Assembly: GCA_024699855.1 (NCBI GenBank)
Contig: JAMPIQ010000001.1
Span: 17,546,001-17,610,000 of the forward strand
Length of the DNA: 64,000 bases
DNA from: Aphelenchoides besseyi
Lineage: Eukaryota > Nematoda > Chromadorea > Rhabditida > Aphelenchoididae
Reading direction: 5' to 3'
A program made the position numbers and the translations under genes. Below, piece by piece: positions 21,854-33,644 of the stretch; the stretch's first letter is position 1, and every line of letters starts with the position of its first letter. The notes beneath the pieces were generated by a model, which saw only the letters and a program-made list of their open reading frames with translations, did not search any database and was not told the DNA's origin.

Positions 21854-23979
21854 CAGACCAGTCATAGTGTTTCGACGTGCTGGTCAATGGGCATAACGTT
21901 CGAACTGAATTCAGAAGACGAATGAAATGGAAGTCATAAAACAAATTGATTGCTCGAAGTGTACGAATGCGTGAGAATTGAAAGAAAACCGAAAAAACAA
22001 GTGCGAGATTGTCAGTTTTTTGCGTCAAATGCCGAAAAATTTCGAGCCATGAGTTTGGAACAACCATTGGCAAAGGTGGCTTAAAGGCCAATACCCTACG
22101 AATGTCGAAACCAAAAGAGCAAAATGATTGAAGACCGGATATTACAACACCTTTCGGGTTGGGGGCCGATAGAGTCGAGACTCAAATTTCAGAGGCGACA
22201 AGTTCTATCGCAAAAATTGTCCGTGGCCATCTATTGATTAGCAAACTCAACAGTCAAGCTCCAAGGAGTTCGCTAACGAATCATAGCTGATGAGGGATGT
22301 AAACGCATGTTTACGACCTCAAATTCATTGGCTAATTGGCCGAAGACAACAGTTTAGCGTACGATCGATTTCGTGGAGGTTCGAAACCACAGTCGTAAAA
22401 GTCGGGAGATTAACACCCCGCGATCGTCGTTTATTGCGATTCATAAAACAAATGTTTTGATTTTCGCAAATTGACCATTTCAACGGCCCAAGCGATGGGA
22501 TTTGAGGCGGCTGCTAACGGAAAGCAATCGAACAAAAAGCTCGAAGACGAATGGTCGAAATGCCACAGATTAATTTTCGCATCAATCAAAAGCGGACGTC
22601 CAAATTTCGCGAAGTTATGACTCCCGTTTACGTAATCCACTTGATCCGAAGTCCGAAGGTAGAAGATCAAGAGTTGAGCTTTCGATGCAAACATGCAGAC
22701 AATTAATGAGTGTTCGGGTCGCCTTGTTCGTCGTCTTATGAGCACGTGAATAAGAAGTTTACGGTCTCTAAGGATTGTGTTGGTAGTAAACAAAATGGAT
22801 TAGATGGACATAAGATTGTTTGGTGAACTGACTTGTGTTCAATCAAAGTTTAAAACACAAAGTTGAAGACGGCGATTTCATCAGATGTTTTTATGCGAAC
22901 GGTTGCTGGTAAACGGAACTACAGTCAAGATAAACAGTTCGAATACGCGTAAACACATTGGCAGCGAAGACACGTGCCAACAATCGCCAAGCTCAAAGAA
23001 CGAACCGCTGCTGCAAATGCACCAGAAATTGTAATCCGAAGTCGAACGTCAATTCGTGCGAGCAGTTGACATCTTTTGCAAAATTGTTTCTTGAACTGCC
23101 GCCCTTCGAAATGATCGTTGCGTAAGGGAACGAGTGCACTTGACATGTCGCAAAGATGTTTTGCATTTTTTCGACTTCAAACCTATGACCGCTTTCTGAA
23201 CACAAGTCGCATTAATCATTTGACTTGTTCCTGATTGTCCGCTGAACAAACAGTTCGAAGTTGTCAGGAAGTTGGTCTTGAATTACTTAAAAGTTTCTCT
23301 GAACAATAACTACGACTACACAACTGATAGCGAGAGGTGAAGATTAAGGATGCGACATCCGATTTCAAGTATAATGAACAAAGCAATGTTGTCTTCCAGT
23401 GATTACAAGAGAGTGGGCGATATTGGTCGGTAGTTTCAAATCAAAATCCAAGTTTTACAACGACAATAACCGGAAGTTATTTCTTTCGAGTATTCGATAT
23501 GTCACTTCAACTCAATCGCCATTTTTAATCGAAGCGATTGCTCTTCCTTGCCGCACATTTCATTTCTGTTTGCTATGCATCTAACTATGAAACAGGAATT
23601 AGTGGACGGTATAGTAAACATGCAGATCAAACTGAGTAGGTTGAAATTTCACTTTTAAATATGCAAATTCGCACGACAAGCTCGGTTCTATTGATTCTTC
23701 ATTCCAGGTTTGTTTCGAACGACACGATAGCTGCGTTTACGGACGTCGACTATTTGTTTGTTGGTTCTCGTGCAGGTACGATGGTGGTTTCTTTTATGAA
23801 CGATGGAGTTATATTGATCAACTAGAGTGATCCGATTCGTTTCTTTTATCCGGTTCGACTTGTATACCAACTCGAGTGCAATCCAGCACAACCACCGCTA
23901 TTTATCACGTTTATCTAGTGGAAGGACAATTTGTAAGTACATCACGCCCTTCAATCTACAACTGTTTTTAGCTCGGTGG
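21854..23979. other. Gene-poor stretch
   Basis: About 2.1 kb with no gene I can support. Frames include 22431-22793 (-, 120 codons, opening at TTG) and a short + frame at about 22494-22620 (MGFEAAANGKQSN...) on the opposite strand of it. A Cys-containing frame near 23700-23800 (+) with possible short introns ends in stops whichever splice is chosen. No tRNA. One palindrome, GTGGAGGTTCGAAACCAC near 22374, looks like a B box but does not fold into a T arm. Confidence 0.4.
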
Positions 23980-24630
23980 TCAAGGCTGGACTACGGTTGA
24001 AAGTAGCGAACTGAAAACTGATTTCGTAAATGTAAACGAGTCGACAAATTTGAAATCGAGCTCAAGGAACGTGATTTCGGAAAGTTGAAGTGAGTCATTT
24101 GCCTTCTTAATACAATTTAATTTTAGAGCAAACGAGAAATAAAGATTGGAGTCTTTGGTTGTCATGTTGATTGTTGCGGCTTGAATCTGTTGAATAAAAA
24201 ATCGATTTGATTCTTTTGCAGAGTTGGAAACTTTAAAAGAAGAAGAATGATACCAGCACACGAACAAAACTTACGACTACTGTCTTAGCAATAACCTTCT
24301 CAGTCATTTTGCTTCTCAGTGAATGTGTTTCAGAAGCAATCTGATATCCGAACTGAGTTTGATTGGTGGTTTCGGTGCATTTTCTTCGATCAGATTGCCG
24401 TTGAATGCCGGTCAATTGGAATGAATCGATTAGACGAGTGTCGGATACTTGAATTTGCAATTCATCGATGTTGCGTCTGAAAACAATCAACGAGAATCGG
24501 TGACCTTGTTGTCGAGAGACCGGAGCGCTTTCGTTTTCTTTTCAAACACGACGATTTCGTGCCGTCTAAACGAACGTATGTAGCTAATGCAACTCTCGTC
24601 ATAAACTTCGTGTGTTTACCGATCAATCAT
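23980..24630 (-). CDS. Possible small helical protein
   Basis: Weak gene model. ATG 24630 (MIDR), a 60-bp intron, RHEIVVFEKKTKALR, a 47-bp intron (GTCTCT...TTTCAG), then RNIDELQIQVSDTRLIDSF and SLRSKMTEKVIAKTVV in an open frame. After a GTAAGT donor near 24272 two acceptors are possible. One gives IQAATINMTTKDSNLYFSF and an open frame to a stop near 23980. The protein would be polar and helical. No family recognised. Correct-size introns with matching phases are the only support. Confidence 0.3.
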
Positions 24631-24799
24631 TTTGTCTCCTGATCAACCATGCTGCCGAGATTTGTTACCAATCGCGCCGATCTCTACCGGTAGTCTCGTG
24701 CAAAGATAATTTCAACCGAAAACGTGCGCTTTCAACTGTTCCCCTGATCTTTGGTTCTACTGAGTGATCTTCGATGAGCAAGTGATTGGTTGAAGCGGA

Positions 24800-27700
24800 A
24801 TGTTCGAACGTTGTATACATCGTTTACAGAATCAGTTGTTGTTGATTCTAACTCTGACAGGTAGGTGAGAAGTTTGGAGCTTCAGTTGACTTTTCAGCTG
24901 TGATTTCGTGCAAATATTTGGACAAAGAGAAGATGCGAGCAATCGAGAAGTTGAAAATGGACGCCAAACAATACAAACGAGTGGAGAATCTGCATTTGCG
25001 TTTGTACGGTTCGGCGATGACTGGACTGCTTGGAGCGGTTGGTCGTGAAACTTACAAGAAGCTGAGCGTCGAGTAAGTGGAGTTCGAGGTTGTGAAAACA
25101 CTGTTTAGACGCGCCGGAAAACTGATCTCTTGTTTGGAGAATACAAAAGAATACGATTTGCAATCTGGAGCCAAATGTAACGATTAAGCGACAATCATCA
25201 ATAACTTCAGTTTTTAGGTATAGTCGAGGCATGGGAGTCTCGACTATCGCAGCGACTAGCGAGTAGGAACGTTTTTCTGTGGTGTTATTTCTCTCTTTAA
25301 GAGTTCGGCAAATCGAAACGTCTGCAAAATGAAGTTGCTATCGAATCAAACCGTAAATTCATTCCTCGGCTGTTGAAGTATCGAAACGACAAACAACGAA
25401 AAAAACGATCTTACAGTAACTTTATTGATGTAACTAGTCCTTTATTGCCGAGTTGACTTCAAAATTTAGGAACCTGAAGAAGAGAAGTTTCGACCAAAAT
25501 CAATGAATCGTCTACCGCCACTTCAATCAGCGGCTTCAAACATTTCGTTAACATCGATTGGTGCTCGACTCTTTCTCAACGGTTTCCGACAGTTACGAAA
25601 CTTAACAACGAAAGAAAATGCGTATGTTAATTTGCACAAGGTATTCCGGTGTGGTTGAATAACATTACTAAATGAGTTCAGCTCCAAAAACTCATTGAAA
25701 CGCGCTCCGAAGCTCGACAATACAAACGAACTTTGGCGGACGTTGTGTTGGATCGACGCGGAGAGAAACGAACTCGAAAATCGGCAAGTGAACGAATCAA
25801 AGCGCTGATGATCGATGAGGTGAAACAGCCATTGATGGAAAGAGCCTACGAACTGTTGGATACGTTGGAGAAACATAACCAGAAACTGAATCTACGGGCT
25901 TTGAGTCCCAAGTTTCTGTCGGTTGTGAAGAATAAGCGACAGGAAGATGTTGGGTAATTGCTGCGCTATTCATTGGTGATCAAACTTTATTTGCAGTCAA
26001 TTGCTTTCGCCAAACTTGTTTCCATTGTACAAAGAGAAGGACGCGGTTCTGCCGATTCCCGATATGCTTGAAACAGCGGGACTAACGGAGACAGAACGAA
26101 CTGCCTTCTTGGATCTGATCATTGAAGCATCCGGTGCAAAAGATATTATTGAAGAAATGACGCAGATGCTCAACACTTCGGAAGCTCGTTTACTGAATAA
26201 TGATATCAACAATGTTACGAATTTAATCCAAAATCAGTTTCGGGTTCTGCACGAAAGTTTAAGTGAAGAACAGAGACAGGAAATGAAAGAGCGAGAATTC
26301 GCTTTCCTCAATCGATCTCAACTAGAAATGATCTACGGACATAAGGGTAAGACAATTGCGCTTGAAATATTCTTGGCTCTAGGTCTGATGGATAAAGTAC
26401 CGTTTGATTTGGATGAGTATGAGAAATGGAGGCCGTCCGATTTAAAAAAGGGATTAATGCAAATGGTTCGATCTATTGCCGATGGCAAACCGTTGGCGTC
26501 CGCGGAGTTGTCGCCACGACGTGTGAAACGACAGTTCAATGAGGAAGAGGGTGTATTGGTCACATTCGAACCGACGATTTTGTCGGTAAAAGTCTAGATT
26601 ACTCGCCTACACCTCTCCCGAGCTTGAAACCCACACTAATCGAATTCTCTCGACGAGCTGATTCCAAAGAGTATAAGACACCAGAACCGAAAACCCTTAA
26701 GATTCTTGGCTTTAAATCGCTTTCTCCACCCTGCGCGTGCGTAGACAGAATTCTTTTCTGGAATCATTCGTCTGTACTTCAATTTTGTAGCTATCTGACA
26801 CTCTTCTAAAACAGTGTCAAAAATCTCGTGATTTGTTGTTCACTGAACCTTAGCATTGACAAAAGAAGAGTTATAGCTAGTCGGGAGATGATTTTTTCTG
26901 ACCGACGTTTATACGCGAATTGAGCAGCTCGATAAGACACGTTGATCTGTTCACATATTCTTACTACCTGTTTAGATCTATAGGCCCTTGAAATTCATAG
27001 GTACTTTTGAGACCATAGCTTCGATATCTTTTTCGGTAGTGGTTTTTCGGTCCTCGTATCTATATTTTTTGGAATCAGCTCGTCAAGAGAAGTTGATTAA
27101 GAAGGTTTTTGGAGGTGTACCGGAAATTAATCTAAACCACCGCCATTTTTCAGCCTTTTGTTTTCGCTCCGGACATAGTGGAGGTTAATTGACCATCTTA
27201 AACTGAAGTCAAAATGTTTAGGGTGCCGTGCTTGGACCCACAATTTTGTCACCGTCAATCTTCAGCCCAGAAATTTTGGCCCCGGTTCTTCTTAGTCCCG
27301 TAAATTTTAGATCGTGTTTCTGCTTAATTGTTCCATTGCTTTCAGGTCATCTTCTCGCCTTCAATAGGCGATCCACTTATCCTGTCGCCGTAGTGAGTTA
27401 CAGAATTATTTCAATAACTTGCTGTTAAGCATTTTGTCCCCAAAAATGATCGGCGGTGAGATCTTTGCGGCGTACATTCTGTCTCGTAAGTTCTGGCATG
27501 AAAGTAGTGAGTAATCGATCGTCTTTTTGCTTATGCCATCTCTCCGAACGTGATTCATCCGTTTGTTTTATCGCCATTAATTCTCAGGTAGATATCTACT
27601 TTACATTCCATCTCTCAACGAGCTGATTCCAAAAAATGTAGACACCAAAGCCAAAAAACCATTCTCCAGGAAGTTGTAGGCATTAAGACTTCAAGGGTAC

Positions 27701-28353
27701 CTATGAGCCCTAGAAGCTTAAATATTTTCGCAAGAATATGTGACCAGATCAACGTGTCTTATCGAGCTGCTCAATTCGCGTATACACATCGATCAGAAAG
27801 AATGATCTCCCGACTAGCTGTAACTCTTCTTTTGCTAAACCAAAGATCATTGAACATAATCACAAAATGTTTGAAAGTGTTTTAGAAGAAAGCTGTTAGG
27901 TTGTTACAGAATGTATGAATTCATTTGTTGTAACAAAAAGTAGACTTTAAACGAATGATTCCAGAAAGAATCCTGTCTACGCACGCGCAGGAAGGAGAAA
28001 GCGATTCAAAGCCAGAAATCTGGAGGGTTTCCAGTCCTGGTGTCTTATTCTTTGGAATCATCTCGTCACGAGGATTTGATTAAAGGGGCTATAGGGTGGG
28101 AAAGGGATAATCTGAATAACAGTCAATTTTCAGTCCGCATATGATGTCGCCAGGTATTTTGATTAGTATCAACAATTGACAGTGCAAACTTTAGATGTGT
28201 TGTCTCCAAATTTTCTAAATGCGATTGTTCTCAACCCAGTAAGTTTGTTGGATAGGATAGATACTTTATGATTTCCAGTACTTTCTTTCACCGGCCATCT
28301 TGACGGAGTCGGCGTTCGTGTATGACATTCTATCACCGTCGTTCTTGTCATAA
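24800..28353 (+). CDS. MLT-10-like secreted moulting-cycle protein
   Basis: Nematode-specific protein family (Pfam Moulting_cycle type) secreted by the epidermis around the moult. ATG 24800 starts a signal peptide (FERCIHRLQNQLLLILTLT), then a helical, basic N-domain (KMDAKQYKRVENLHLRLYG). The frame continues by splicing past an apparent stop at 25185 (GAKC then IVEAWESRLSQRLAKF). The core domain follows: LLSPNLFPLYKEKDAVLPI, AGLTETERTAFLDLIIEASG, REFAFLNRSQLEMIYG. The C-terminal third consists of short exons encoding LSP repeats (VLGPTILSPSIFSPEILAP, VFYDILSPSFLS-type end), the hallmark of MLT-10 relatives. Two of the introns there contain TIR elements of about 460 bp. One exon junction near 27540 lacks a clear AG. 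Likely a cuticle or extracellular-matrix role. Confidence 0.75.
26641..27100 (+). mobile_element. TIR element copy A (MITE-like) in an intron
   Basis: About 460 bp between ATCGAATTCTCTCGACGAGC (left) and the inverted end GCTCGTCAAGAGAAGTTGAT (right), giving imperfect terminal inverted repeats of about 30 bp that share CGAGCTGATTCCAAA. The element is flanked by TA on both sides (ACTA|ATC...GAT|TAAG), as expected for Tc1/mariner-type insertion. It has no coding frame. It lies in the intron after EPTILS of the MLT-10-like gene. Copy B, 500 bp downstream, is the same element in the opposite orientation, about 80% identical by eye. Confidence 0.7.
27605..28081 (-). mobile_element. TIR element copy B (MITE-like), inverted relative to A
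   Basis: Reverse-complement relative of copy A, about 475 bp. It starts ATTCCATCTCTCAACGAGCT and ends with the inverted CATCTCGTCACGAGGATTTG. Interior matches to copy A include the reverse complements of GCGCGTGCGTAGACAG, CTGGAATCATTCG and GAGCAGCTCGATAAGACACG. TA follows its right end; at the left end TA is one base off. No coding frame. It sits in a later intron of the same MLT-10-like gene, so both copies are spliced out. Confidence 0.7.
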
Positions 28354-28426
28354 TTGCGAGGAATTGCTCAATAATGTTGTTTGTTTATTTCGTTAAAAGC
28401 AGATAAATTACAACATGAAATCGGCC

Positions 28427-29116
28427 TTAGATTTGTTCTTCAATGTTCTCGTTCAATTGTTCCGCTTCTTCAATATGACGTCTCGGTGTTGTCGGAGTAT
28501 TCACGTATGGGATAGAAGTGGAGACACTGGGCGTGGCAATGGTTTGAAGTTCGCAACGAGTGCCCGAATAACCCAGATTACAAAGACCTGAAAGATTGTG
28601 AATTACTGGACGTGTAAAGGAACGTACATGAGAATTGAGAGGTTGTTCCCATACAGAAACCTCTTCCATTGCAATCTCGTTGACTGTCACAAAATCGATC
28701 TTCACAATTCTTTCCTACAAATCAACTGTGATGATCGGCCTTTAAGCTTTGAATCCGACCTGCATATCCTAATTGACAGAAACAAAACGGCATTGCTTTT
28801 GAGCCAAAACAAGTTCCACGATGCATACATTGATCGGCGGTACATGGTTCGGCACCTGATTGAGATGGAGCAGTTGAAATGGCAGATACTGTGACAACTT
28901 CTTCTTCTTCGACTTGTCGGGCCTAAAATCAGAAGTTATGTTTGAAGTAGGCGTTTAAGTTACTCTTCTGACAAGTTCCTTCAATTCACTTCTACGAAAT
29001 GACTGAAATATTCAAGATTAGTACGTGATCCGCAATTAGAAGCCTACGAGATGGCTGTTGACTTCGACTGCCAAAAGAGCCAAAGTAATGAAGAAAACGA
29101 ATGTATTTGCTGACAT
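28427..29116 (-). CDS. Secreted protein with two EGF-like domains
   Basis: ATG 29116 gives a signal peptide (MSANTFVFFITLALLAVEVN). Short exons then add SFRRSELKELVRR and an acidic stretch (ARQVEEEEVVTVS). Two EGF-like units follow, each split by an intron: CTADQCMHRGTCFGSK then FCFCQLGYAG; and CEDRFCDSQRDCNGRGF then CNLGYSGTRCE. The C-terminal 45 residues are Thr/Pro-rich and then acidic (EEAEQLNENIEEQI), with no TM segment or GPI signal. Function unknown. Possibly an extracellular-matrix or signalling peptide. If EGF glycosylation by EOGT has been lost here (see the damaged EOGT gene), these domains would no longer be substrates; this is speculation. Confidence 0.65.
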
Positions 29117-29752
29117 GATATTGAATACTGAAATCAATAGTTCGAAAGTCGCAACCCACGATATGAGCGAAACGCAAATACAACGAATTCGATGACTAAC
29201 ATCAAAAATGAGCATCAAACATAATTGTTGTCGTAAAAAAGCAGCAATTTGTTTTTATGTCAACAAATATGTGAATGACAGTAAAATCCGAGCGCTAACG
29301 GTCCATCCCGAAAATGAATCACAATGGCAGATCGACCGATGGATTTTCCAACCTGCGATGCACATCATCGGTAAACAGGTTCTGTCGTTTGAATGGTAGA
29401 AAAAGCTTGCAATCGCCAAGCCAAACGACAAGTCATAATTCCGAAGAACGAAAGCATAAACAGCAGAAGGAAACATTCTATTGGGTTCGCTTCGATGAAA
29501 ATGAATCTTGAGAGGCGCCCTCTGGTAAGAAGGGAATCTCATCGAATCGATAGCGTTTTCCATTTCACAAGTGCCATTCAGTGACAGTTATGAAACGCGC
29601 TCGTCGATCCCTCAATTGTTTTCGATGATGAACGTCACGGCGACTCATCACTTTTGAGGTCACTCCAAAAAACGATCGAGTGGCCGTCGCCTAATGGCGT
29701 GTGACTTTTGCACGAATTGAGAGCCGTTTATTTTCAAATTGCGATACACGTT
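29117..29752. other. Intergenic stretch
   Basis: About 640 bp with overlapping short frames (for example 29255-29563 -) lacking motifs or splice-linked exons. Holds the promoter of the EGF-protein gene and the 3' flank of the dioxygenase gene. Nothing else supported. Confidence 0.5.
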
Positions 29753-30809
29753 TCAATATAAAGCGGGGAATTTGAACTCCTCTGTTTCTTGCATCCTAAA
29801 ATAGAAGATTTGTTGGGCAAAATTAACGAAATACAAACCAATTCAACGGATCCCAAGTCTCACTTGTTGTATCGGCAACATGCAATGTGTAGGCATGACG
29901 ACTGAACGCTGAAGTGTTTGCTTCGGACTTGTGAACAACAAGGCCATGAATCAAAGCCATTGATCCTAAGAACTAGTTGCTAAGCCGTTGATTTTCGTTA
30001 CCTTTTTTGACTGGAACGGGAGTGAACTGTTCATCTTCGTAAGTGGGTTTCGGACCAACAAACTTGACCAGTGGATCTGTTGGCGACTTGCTGTCGACAC
30101 GTACGAATCGATAATCCGTTGGATTGGTTTTGTGCGATTCGGGAACAAACCAAAGGCAACCATTCTCGACTGTTGCATCGTCCAATGCAATCCACAAGCC
30201 GCACAAGTTTTCGATTGGATTGGTTCGCAGGAACGTCGCATCAACATGTGTTCCAACTGCTCCACCAATCCTCGGATTCTTGAAAATGTACATACTCTGC
30301 ACGATTTTTGGTTGTTTATAATCGAGACTTTTGATCACGTTCTAAACAATCGTGGTGAATTTATGAGATGGCATGTTACCTTTATATGAGAATGAAAACT
30401 GAACTTCGCGAAGACGGGATTCAACACGTGAAGCGCGTGCCCAACTTTGTTCAAAGCTCGATCTTTGGGTACAAGAAGTTTTCCGTTTTTGTCCAAAGCT
30501 CCTTCTTCGTAAAAATGTGAAATGTTCGCCACCGAATTCAAGAAATAGCGATCAGATGCGTGCTGAAATTGGAAGCTCAACATCATTTCATTTTGATTCT
30601 TGTACCCGATCTTCGTCTTCGGTGGTGAAAATGGACTTTGGATGGTCGTTGAAGTTAAGAGCCTCAACAATCTTAGTCATCTCGTTTTTCATCTCATCGA
30701 CTTCAGTGTTCGTAAAAACATTTTCAATCAGTGCGAATCCATTTGCATTGAAAATCGTCGGTAATTCACTCAGATCCTCACCGTAGGGTACGGAAATATT
30801 TGGAGACAT
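29753..30809 (-). CDS. PHYHD1-like phytanoyl-CoA dioxygenase family protein
   Basis: Fe(II)/2-oxoglutarate oxygenase of about 290 residues. Starts at ATG 30809 (MSPNISVPYGEDLSELP). The N-domain includes FNANGFALIENVFTNTEVDE. The jelly-roll core has the facial triad: THVDATFL supplies the HxD, and HGLVVHKSEAN supplies the distal His, with Arg of FSRHAYTLHV for 2-oxoglutarate. CGLWIALDDATVENGCLWF is a strong family block, and the end reads WDPLNWMQETEEF. PHYHD1 relatives differ from peroxisomal phytanoyl-CoA hydroxylase in lacking the targeting presequence, and none is seen here. The substrate is unknown. Introns are 40-50 bp. TGA at 29753. Confidence 0.85.
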
Positions 30810-31269
30810 CTGAAAACCTTAACAGAATAAAGGACTAAACAAGAGGAGAAATTGGTCTGTTGATAGCAATTTGTCTTATCGAAAACTCTCGGAACTTATC
30901 TCCGCTTAAAAACAAGCTCCCAAAGTCCACACGATTCCCACAATTAGATCACGTATTTGCTTTGTTTTATTGGCAGTTATGATTGTTGGCGGTAAAGTTT
31001 CTTGCGGTTTAAGGGTCCCGTTAAACACCCGCAGTCTCTGCAGTTACATTTTACTTTACAATCAAAAGCGAAGTGATTGGACGCACCATCTGCTGCTACG
31101 CACACCATCGACGCCACAAACAGTTCGATTCATCGAAACTTTAATTAGGCGAATCGAACGTTTTTGAAAGTTAAAGAGCAAAAGGCGCGAGAATTCGTTT
31201 TGTCGTTTTTGATTGATCTCGAGTTGGCCTTCCGAGCCCGATTTCAAATCGACTGGGATCTGAGTCGAA
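30810..31269. other. Divergent promoter region
   Basis: About 460 bp between the dioxygenase gene (-) and the first DEG/ENaC gene (+). Frames such as 31171-31701 (-) run antisense through the channel gene and have no motif. No repeat seen. Confidence 0.5.
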
Positions 31270-33339
31270 ATGCCCGAGACTACGGTCAAGCGAAAGGACG
31301 ATGAGGTCACTGGTCAAGGAATGTCGAGTGTATTTATGGGCAGTAAATGGAGACGATTCATTTTCTGGACGTTGATTTTTCTTCTCACCGTTCTGACTAT
31401 CAAAGATGTGCTCACTTTGTTTCTTGAATACAAAGGTAAGTTCGCATCGATCTCGATACCTCTGATCTGAATCACAGAGAATGAGAAAACGGCAGACATG
31501 AACATTCAATTCAACCAATCGATGACGTTGCCAACGTTCACTTTTTGTGTGCCGATGTTGATGGTCAATTCGATTTTCAATTCGAGCAAATTCAAAGACA
31601 AGGCGGATTTCGGGGCGGGAATGTCGGAGAACGAAGCGGTGAAAGTGAGTGATAAGCGTGTTGAAGTGTATGGAGATCAAGATTATAGAAAGGATTGGCA
31701 AAACTGAAAACCAACGAAACCTTTTTGACCAAACCGTGGGATCGTCAAATGATCAAACAAGCGATTGGAGCGATTGGATTATTGCATTCACTTGAACGAG
31801 AAAGTGACGACTCGTTCATTGCCCGTGAGATCTCATTGTTGCACAGCAAGGGCAACAACAACCTGAAGAAGGTGAACGTAAGTCTTTTCGGTTGGAATCG
31901 CTTTCAGTTTTCTTTGTTTAGTTTTGGATGAAAGAAATTCGGAAACGAAATGTGACTTTTGACGAATTTATGGAGAAAGCAGGTCATGAAGTCTTTAGAC
32001 GGTAAGATTGAGTCGAGGTTATGTCTTTGAATTCGAGTTTAGAATGATCAAGAAGAGCAATCGACTGTCACAGTTGCAAGATAAGAAGTTCAGAACGGGA
32101 TTAAAAACGACATGGATTTCGAAAGGTGACATTTGCTTTCAACCGACCTTTGAAGGCGATGCCGCTGTCGATATCGATACGCAGGGCAATTTCTATGAGA
32201 TTGTGCTTAATCATGATCCGGACTTCTTCTCGGACAAACTGCATTGTATTATGGTAAACAAACTTGTCTAAGACTAATTGGTTGTGTTTGGGTTGATATG
32301 AACGGTAGAACGGCGGATATGACGCGGTTTCTGGATTCGGGAGGACACACAAAAGACGGTAACCGTATTAATGTTTACGATTATCAATCTCTTCGGTTCA
32401 GGTGTTAACGATGAAATCTGCGCAGGTTTTTATTTAGCGCTTGTCTTTTGGTAATCCAAGATTTAGGAACAACTAACGACTTGCTTGTCGAGTTACGAGC
32501 CGAATACAAGATGTTAGAGAACGATGATCCGGGAACCTCGTGTACCGAAGATGAGGACGATGGCGGTGCCGACGAGTTCAATTGCCGAGCGCAATGTCGT
32601 ATGGAACTGATCAGAGTGAGTTGATGGCTCGTGATTTCAACGTATTTGGTTTCCAGACGATTTGTCAGTGCACGCCAATTACAACACAAAAACTTTCCGC
32701 TGAAAACGATTTGGAGAAGTTTCCGCCCTGCGATTACGAAAAGTGCAAAGTAAATGTGCAGACGGCGGCCAAATCGGAGAAGTCGTGTACCAAAGACTGT
32801 CGTCGGAGTTGCAAAGTCTTGCGCTACGAAATCAATTTGGTCGGTTCGAAGGCCAGTTTTCATCAGAATCGAACGAGCGACGAGCAGATCAAAGTTCCGC
32901 ACGAAACTCGAGCTCAATTGTCGTGGGGATCATTCGAGTTCTTCCGATTGGAGCAAAAGTACGTGGTTGAGAGTGAAGGTGAAGTTAACGCCGAGTTTCA
33001 GTTACAAATACGAGTCCATTGTGAACTTTTTTGCTGACTTGGGAGATAAGTTAACGTCATGGTCTCTTGATTGATTGTGTGATTTTAAGCGCCATTGGAA
33101 TTTGGTTGGGTCTTTCGATACTGACTCTGATTCAAGGGGCTGCGTATATTGCTGAATGGGCGACGGTCAAAATCACTGGCAAAAAGCACGAGGATGAGGA
33201 AGAGGAGGAAGATGGAGATAGTAAGAGCTTTTCGCAGAATCCGTTGGGTCCGGCCAAGTTCTCGCAGAATCCATTGGGCGAGTTCGATGCGGCACCGAAG
33301 AAGAAGAGCAGTTCAGCCAGTAGCCTTCCGCCACCATAA
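31270..33339 (+). CDS. DEG/ENaC channel subunit 1
   Basis: Amiloride-sensitive-type cation channel subunit with two TM segments. ATG 31270 opens a short cytoplasmic N-terminus, then TM1 (WRRFIFWTLIFLLTVLTI). The extracellular start is MTLPTFTFCVPM, matching the family FPAVTIC block. Later exons give LKTTWISKGDICFQPTF, the cysteine-rich region (CQCTPITTQKL, CDYEKC, KSCTKDCRRSC), WGSFEFFRLEQ and TM2 with the selectivity-type GLS triplet (IGIWLGLSILTLIQG). The C-terminal tail is acidic (HEDEEEEEDGD) and then carries an eight-residue repeat, SQNPLGPA and SQNPLGEF. The next gene is a paralogue in the same orientation. No obvious finger or thumb insertion compared with nematode degenerins, so perhaps a DEL/ASIC-like subunit. 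Confidence 0.82.
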
Positions 33340-33644
33340 TCCTCGACGTTAATTATTTTAAACTCGATTTGATGTTTTGTCAGTGTAAATAAACGTTTTT
33401 TGGTCGTGACTTCGGCGTCATCGTTTAATTTCAATCAGCCGTTAACCTTCGAGTTTTTGTTGTAAAAACGAACATTCCGTAGAAACGACAACCCGTTTCG
33501 GTTGAACTAAAGGTTTTTGGAACGTTGAAGGGACGCACCTTCAAGACCAAGTGAACAGGCGAAGAGAACCGTTGAATCGGTTCAATTTGTTCTGATTGAC
33601 GGGTCGAAGTTGTTTGATTCGAAAAGTCAAAGTGGGAGCATCGG

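Noticed and set aside
22374..22391. GGTTCGAAACC resembling a tRNA B box
   Set aside because: The flanks do not pair as a T arm and no A box or acceptor stem is found; it is part of a short palindrome.
22431..22793. 120-codon minus-strand ORF
   Set aside because: Opens at TTG, not ATG, with no family signature and a competing frame on the other strand.
23660..24090. Possible small Cys-rich secreted protein on the + strand
   Set aside because: Every splice choice I tried ran into a stop codon, so no continuous product could be supported.
25219..25246. Nine-base inverted repeat ATAGTCGAG...CTCGACTAT
   Set aside because: It lies in a coding exon of the MLT-10-like gene and is short; most likely coincidental.
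31171..31701. 176-codon minus-strand frame
   Set aside because: It is an antisense shadow of the DEG/ENaC coding exons.
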